Shown: piece after piece, positions 6,739-7,414 of the stretch
How positions within the stretch are numbered: position 1 is the first letter of the stretch
Layout: every line of letters begins with the position of its first letter
Source of the DNA: Planctomycetota bacterium
Lineage (GTDB): Bacteria; Planctomycetota; Phycisphaerae; Sedimentisphaerales; Anaerobacaceae
DNA length: 7,414 nt
Assembly (NCBI GenBank): GCA_023135255.1
Contig: JAGLTN010000064.1
Location: 1-7,414, forward strand
Reading direction: 5' to 3'
Made by a program: the position numbers and the translations under genes
Notes under the pieces: model-generated
Database searches by the model: none
Told to the model about the DNA's origin: nothing
Seen by the model: the letters and a program-made list of their open reading frames with translations, nothing else

Positions 6739-6777
6739 TATATTTTTATCGACTTTTAGCACGGTTTTTCTTGAAAT

Positions 6778-7038
6778 ATGAATCAACAAGAAATAATTGA
6801 AGAATTGTTGTTACTGCTTGCGAGTAAAGGTGTTATTATACGTCGAGAGGCTCTCGGCGGTAATGGCGGCGGATTGTGTGTTATGCGTGACAAAAACATT
6901 TTTTTTGTCGATACGATGGCATCGTCTATGGAAACGGCTGTATTGTGTTGCAGGGCGTTGGCAAAGTTGGTTGATCTTGAAAATATATACATCCGGCCTC
7001 AACTGAGAGAATTTGTTGAAAAATATTGTGATCAATAA
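6778..7038 (+). CDS. Small conserved-looking protein with a GGNGGGLC motif, function unknown
   Basis: I cannot assign a function to this 86-residue protein. It opens with a leucine-rich amphipathic helix (EIIEELLLLLASKG, 5-18), then a strand (VIIRRE, 19-24), a glycine-rich turn GGNGGGLC (27-34), a strand with IFFVDT (41-46), a helix containing CC (57-58) and a C-terminal segment IYIRPQLREFVEKY (70-83). There are four cysteines (34, 57, 58, 84). The pattern of two short strands around a glycine turn with D45 suggests a compact alpha/beta fold. I recall similar small proteins in Planctomycetota, but cannot confirm this here. An in-frame TGA at 6772-6774 makes the ATG at 6778 the earliest start; it lacks a Shine-Dalgarno. 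It precedes the receiver gene by 31 bp, so the two are probably cotranscribed and may share a signalling role. Confidence 0.8.
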   Translation: MNQQEIIEELLLLLASKGVIIRREALGGNGGGLCVMRDKNIFFVDTMASSMETAVLCCRALAKLVDLENIYIRPQLREFVEKYCDQ

Positions 7039-7056
7039 TAAATCGACTGATAAAAC

Positions 7057-7061
7057 AGGAG
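7057..7061 (+). promoter_or_regulatory. Ribosome binding site of the receiver gene
   Basis: AGGAG lies eight bases before the ATG at 7070, a canonical spacing that supports this start. Confidence 0.8.
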
Positions 7062-7069
7062 TTTTTTGC

Positions 7070-7414
7070 ATGAGTAAAGATGTTTTTGAGAATGAAGAAA
7101 AAGAAATTCCGGTCATTTTGATCGTAGATGATAACGAGCAGAACCTGGAGCTTTTGCAGGCTTACCTGGAAGATGTAGATTGTGAGACAATCGCAGCTTA
7201 TGACGGCGTTGAGGCTTTGGAAAAAGTTGCGGAGAGTTCGCCGGATTTGATATTGCTCGATATAATGATGCCTAAGATGAGCGGGTTTGAGGTTTGTAAA
7301 AGATTGAAAAAAGATCCGAAGACGACTGACATACCGATTATTATGGTAACAGCTCTTAACGAATTTGGTGACATTGAAAGAGGGATCGATTCGGGGACGG
7401 ATGACTTTCTGAGC
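7070..7414 (+). CDS. Response regulator with a receiver domain, 3'-truncated
   Basis: The frame is open from ATG 7070 to the window edge, giving 115 residues. After an acidic 12-residue leader comes a CheY-like receiver: ILIVDDNEQN with the acidic pair D20/D21, LILLDIMMPKMSGFEVC with phosphoacceptor D64, and PIIMVTAL with the conserved T94. The sequence stops at DDFLS, just before the expected conserved lysine of the KP motif. The receiver therefore looks competent so far, but whether an output domain (for example GGDEF, HD-GYP or DNA-binding) follows is unknown. The DIMMPKMSG and GTDDFL pattern is common in PleD-like and stand-alone receivers. Phosphate could come from the kinase encoded divergently (5792-6565); this is inference from proximity. 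Confidence 0.92.
   Translation, partial: MSKDVFENEEKEIPVILIVDDNEQNLELLQAYLEDVDCETIAAYDGVEALEKVAESSPDLILLDIMMPKMSGFEVCKRLKKDPKTTDIPIIMVTALNEFGDIERGIDSGTDDFLS

Larger units (their letters stand above)
6566..6777. promoter_or_regulatory. Divergent intergenic region between the kinase operon and the small-protein/receiver operon
   Basis: These 212 bp must hold the control signals for both operons, since the genes face away from each other. About half is repeat copy 2 (6638-6738). The part nearest the kinase is AT-rich and carries its ribosome binding site. A short dyad GCTGT-T-ACAGC (6625-6635) touches the region just before the palindrome, but one that short can arise by chance. Between the repeat and the ATG at 6778 the sequence is AT-rich with no clear Shine-Dalgarno. 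I could not find a convincing -35/-10 pair on either strand. Confidence 0.6.

Noticed and set aside
6725..6753. Sigma-70 promoter for the small-protein operon (TTGGGT with a TATCGA-like -10)
   Set aside because: The -10 match is poor and AT-rich sequence gives many such pairs; not strong enough to list.

Overview
The window reads as a piece of a bacterial chromosome with moderate-to-low GC. It uses ATG, GTG and TTG starts, and genes are packed with overlaps or very short gaps. I see no tRNA, rRNA, CRISPR array, transposase or phage gene. The gene set is a clan GH-A glycosidase with an extra beta domain, a GT-C membrane glycosyltransferase, CNNM/CorC paralogs, a sensorless histidine kinase, a small GGxGGGLC-type protein and a stand-alone receiver. 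It reminds me of Planctomycetota (Phycisphaerae-like) genomes, but that placement is recollection and inference, not proof.

Left part (1-3420): a 5'-truncated glycoside hydrolase on the + strand converges on a 510-residue multispanning glycosyltransferase-like protein on the - strand. Their 3' ends overlap by 13 bp (1888-1900), leaving no room for a terminator between them.

Middle (3526-6565): a compact - strand operon runs from right to left. A soluble histidine kinase (TTG start) is followed 15 bp later by a full-length CNNM/CorC-type protein (GTG start). An 11-bp overlap then leads into a shorter, divergent CNNM paralog. The second paralog lacks the C-terminal CorC/HlyC domain and has alanines where the first has the serines of its FSGSET motif.

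Right part (6778-7414): divergent from the kinase operon, a + strand operon holds an 86-residue protein of unknown function with a glycine-rich GGNGGGLC motif. It is followed by a receiver-domain response regulator cut off by the window edge. The kinase and receiver are plausible partners, which would link the CNNM pair to a phosphorelay; this is inference from gene order.

The most unexpected structure is not a gene. Two copies of a roughly 100-bp intergenic element lie at 3424-3524 and 6638-6738, in the same orientation, aligned without gaps at 83 of 101 positions. Each starts with a perfect 14-bp palindrome whose arms differ between the copies by paired, compensating changes. Each also carries a central hairpin flanked by two CGCGnATAAA motifs exactly 41 bp apart. 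Copy 1 fills the whole gap between two genes and supplies the glycosyltransferase ribosome binding site. Copy 2 sits between the two divergent operons.
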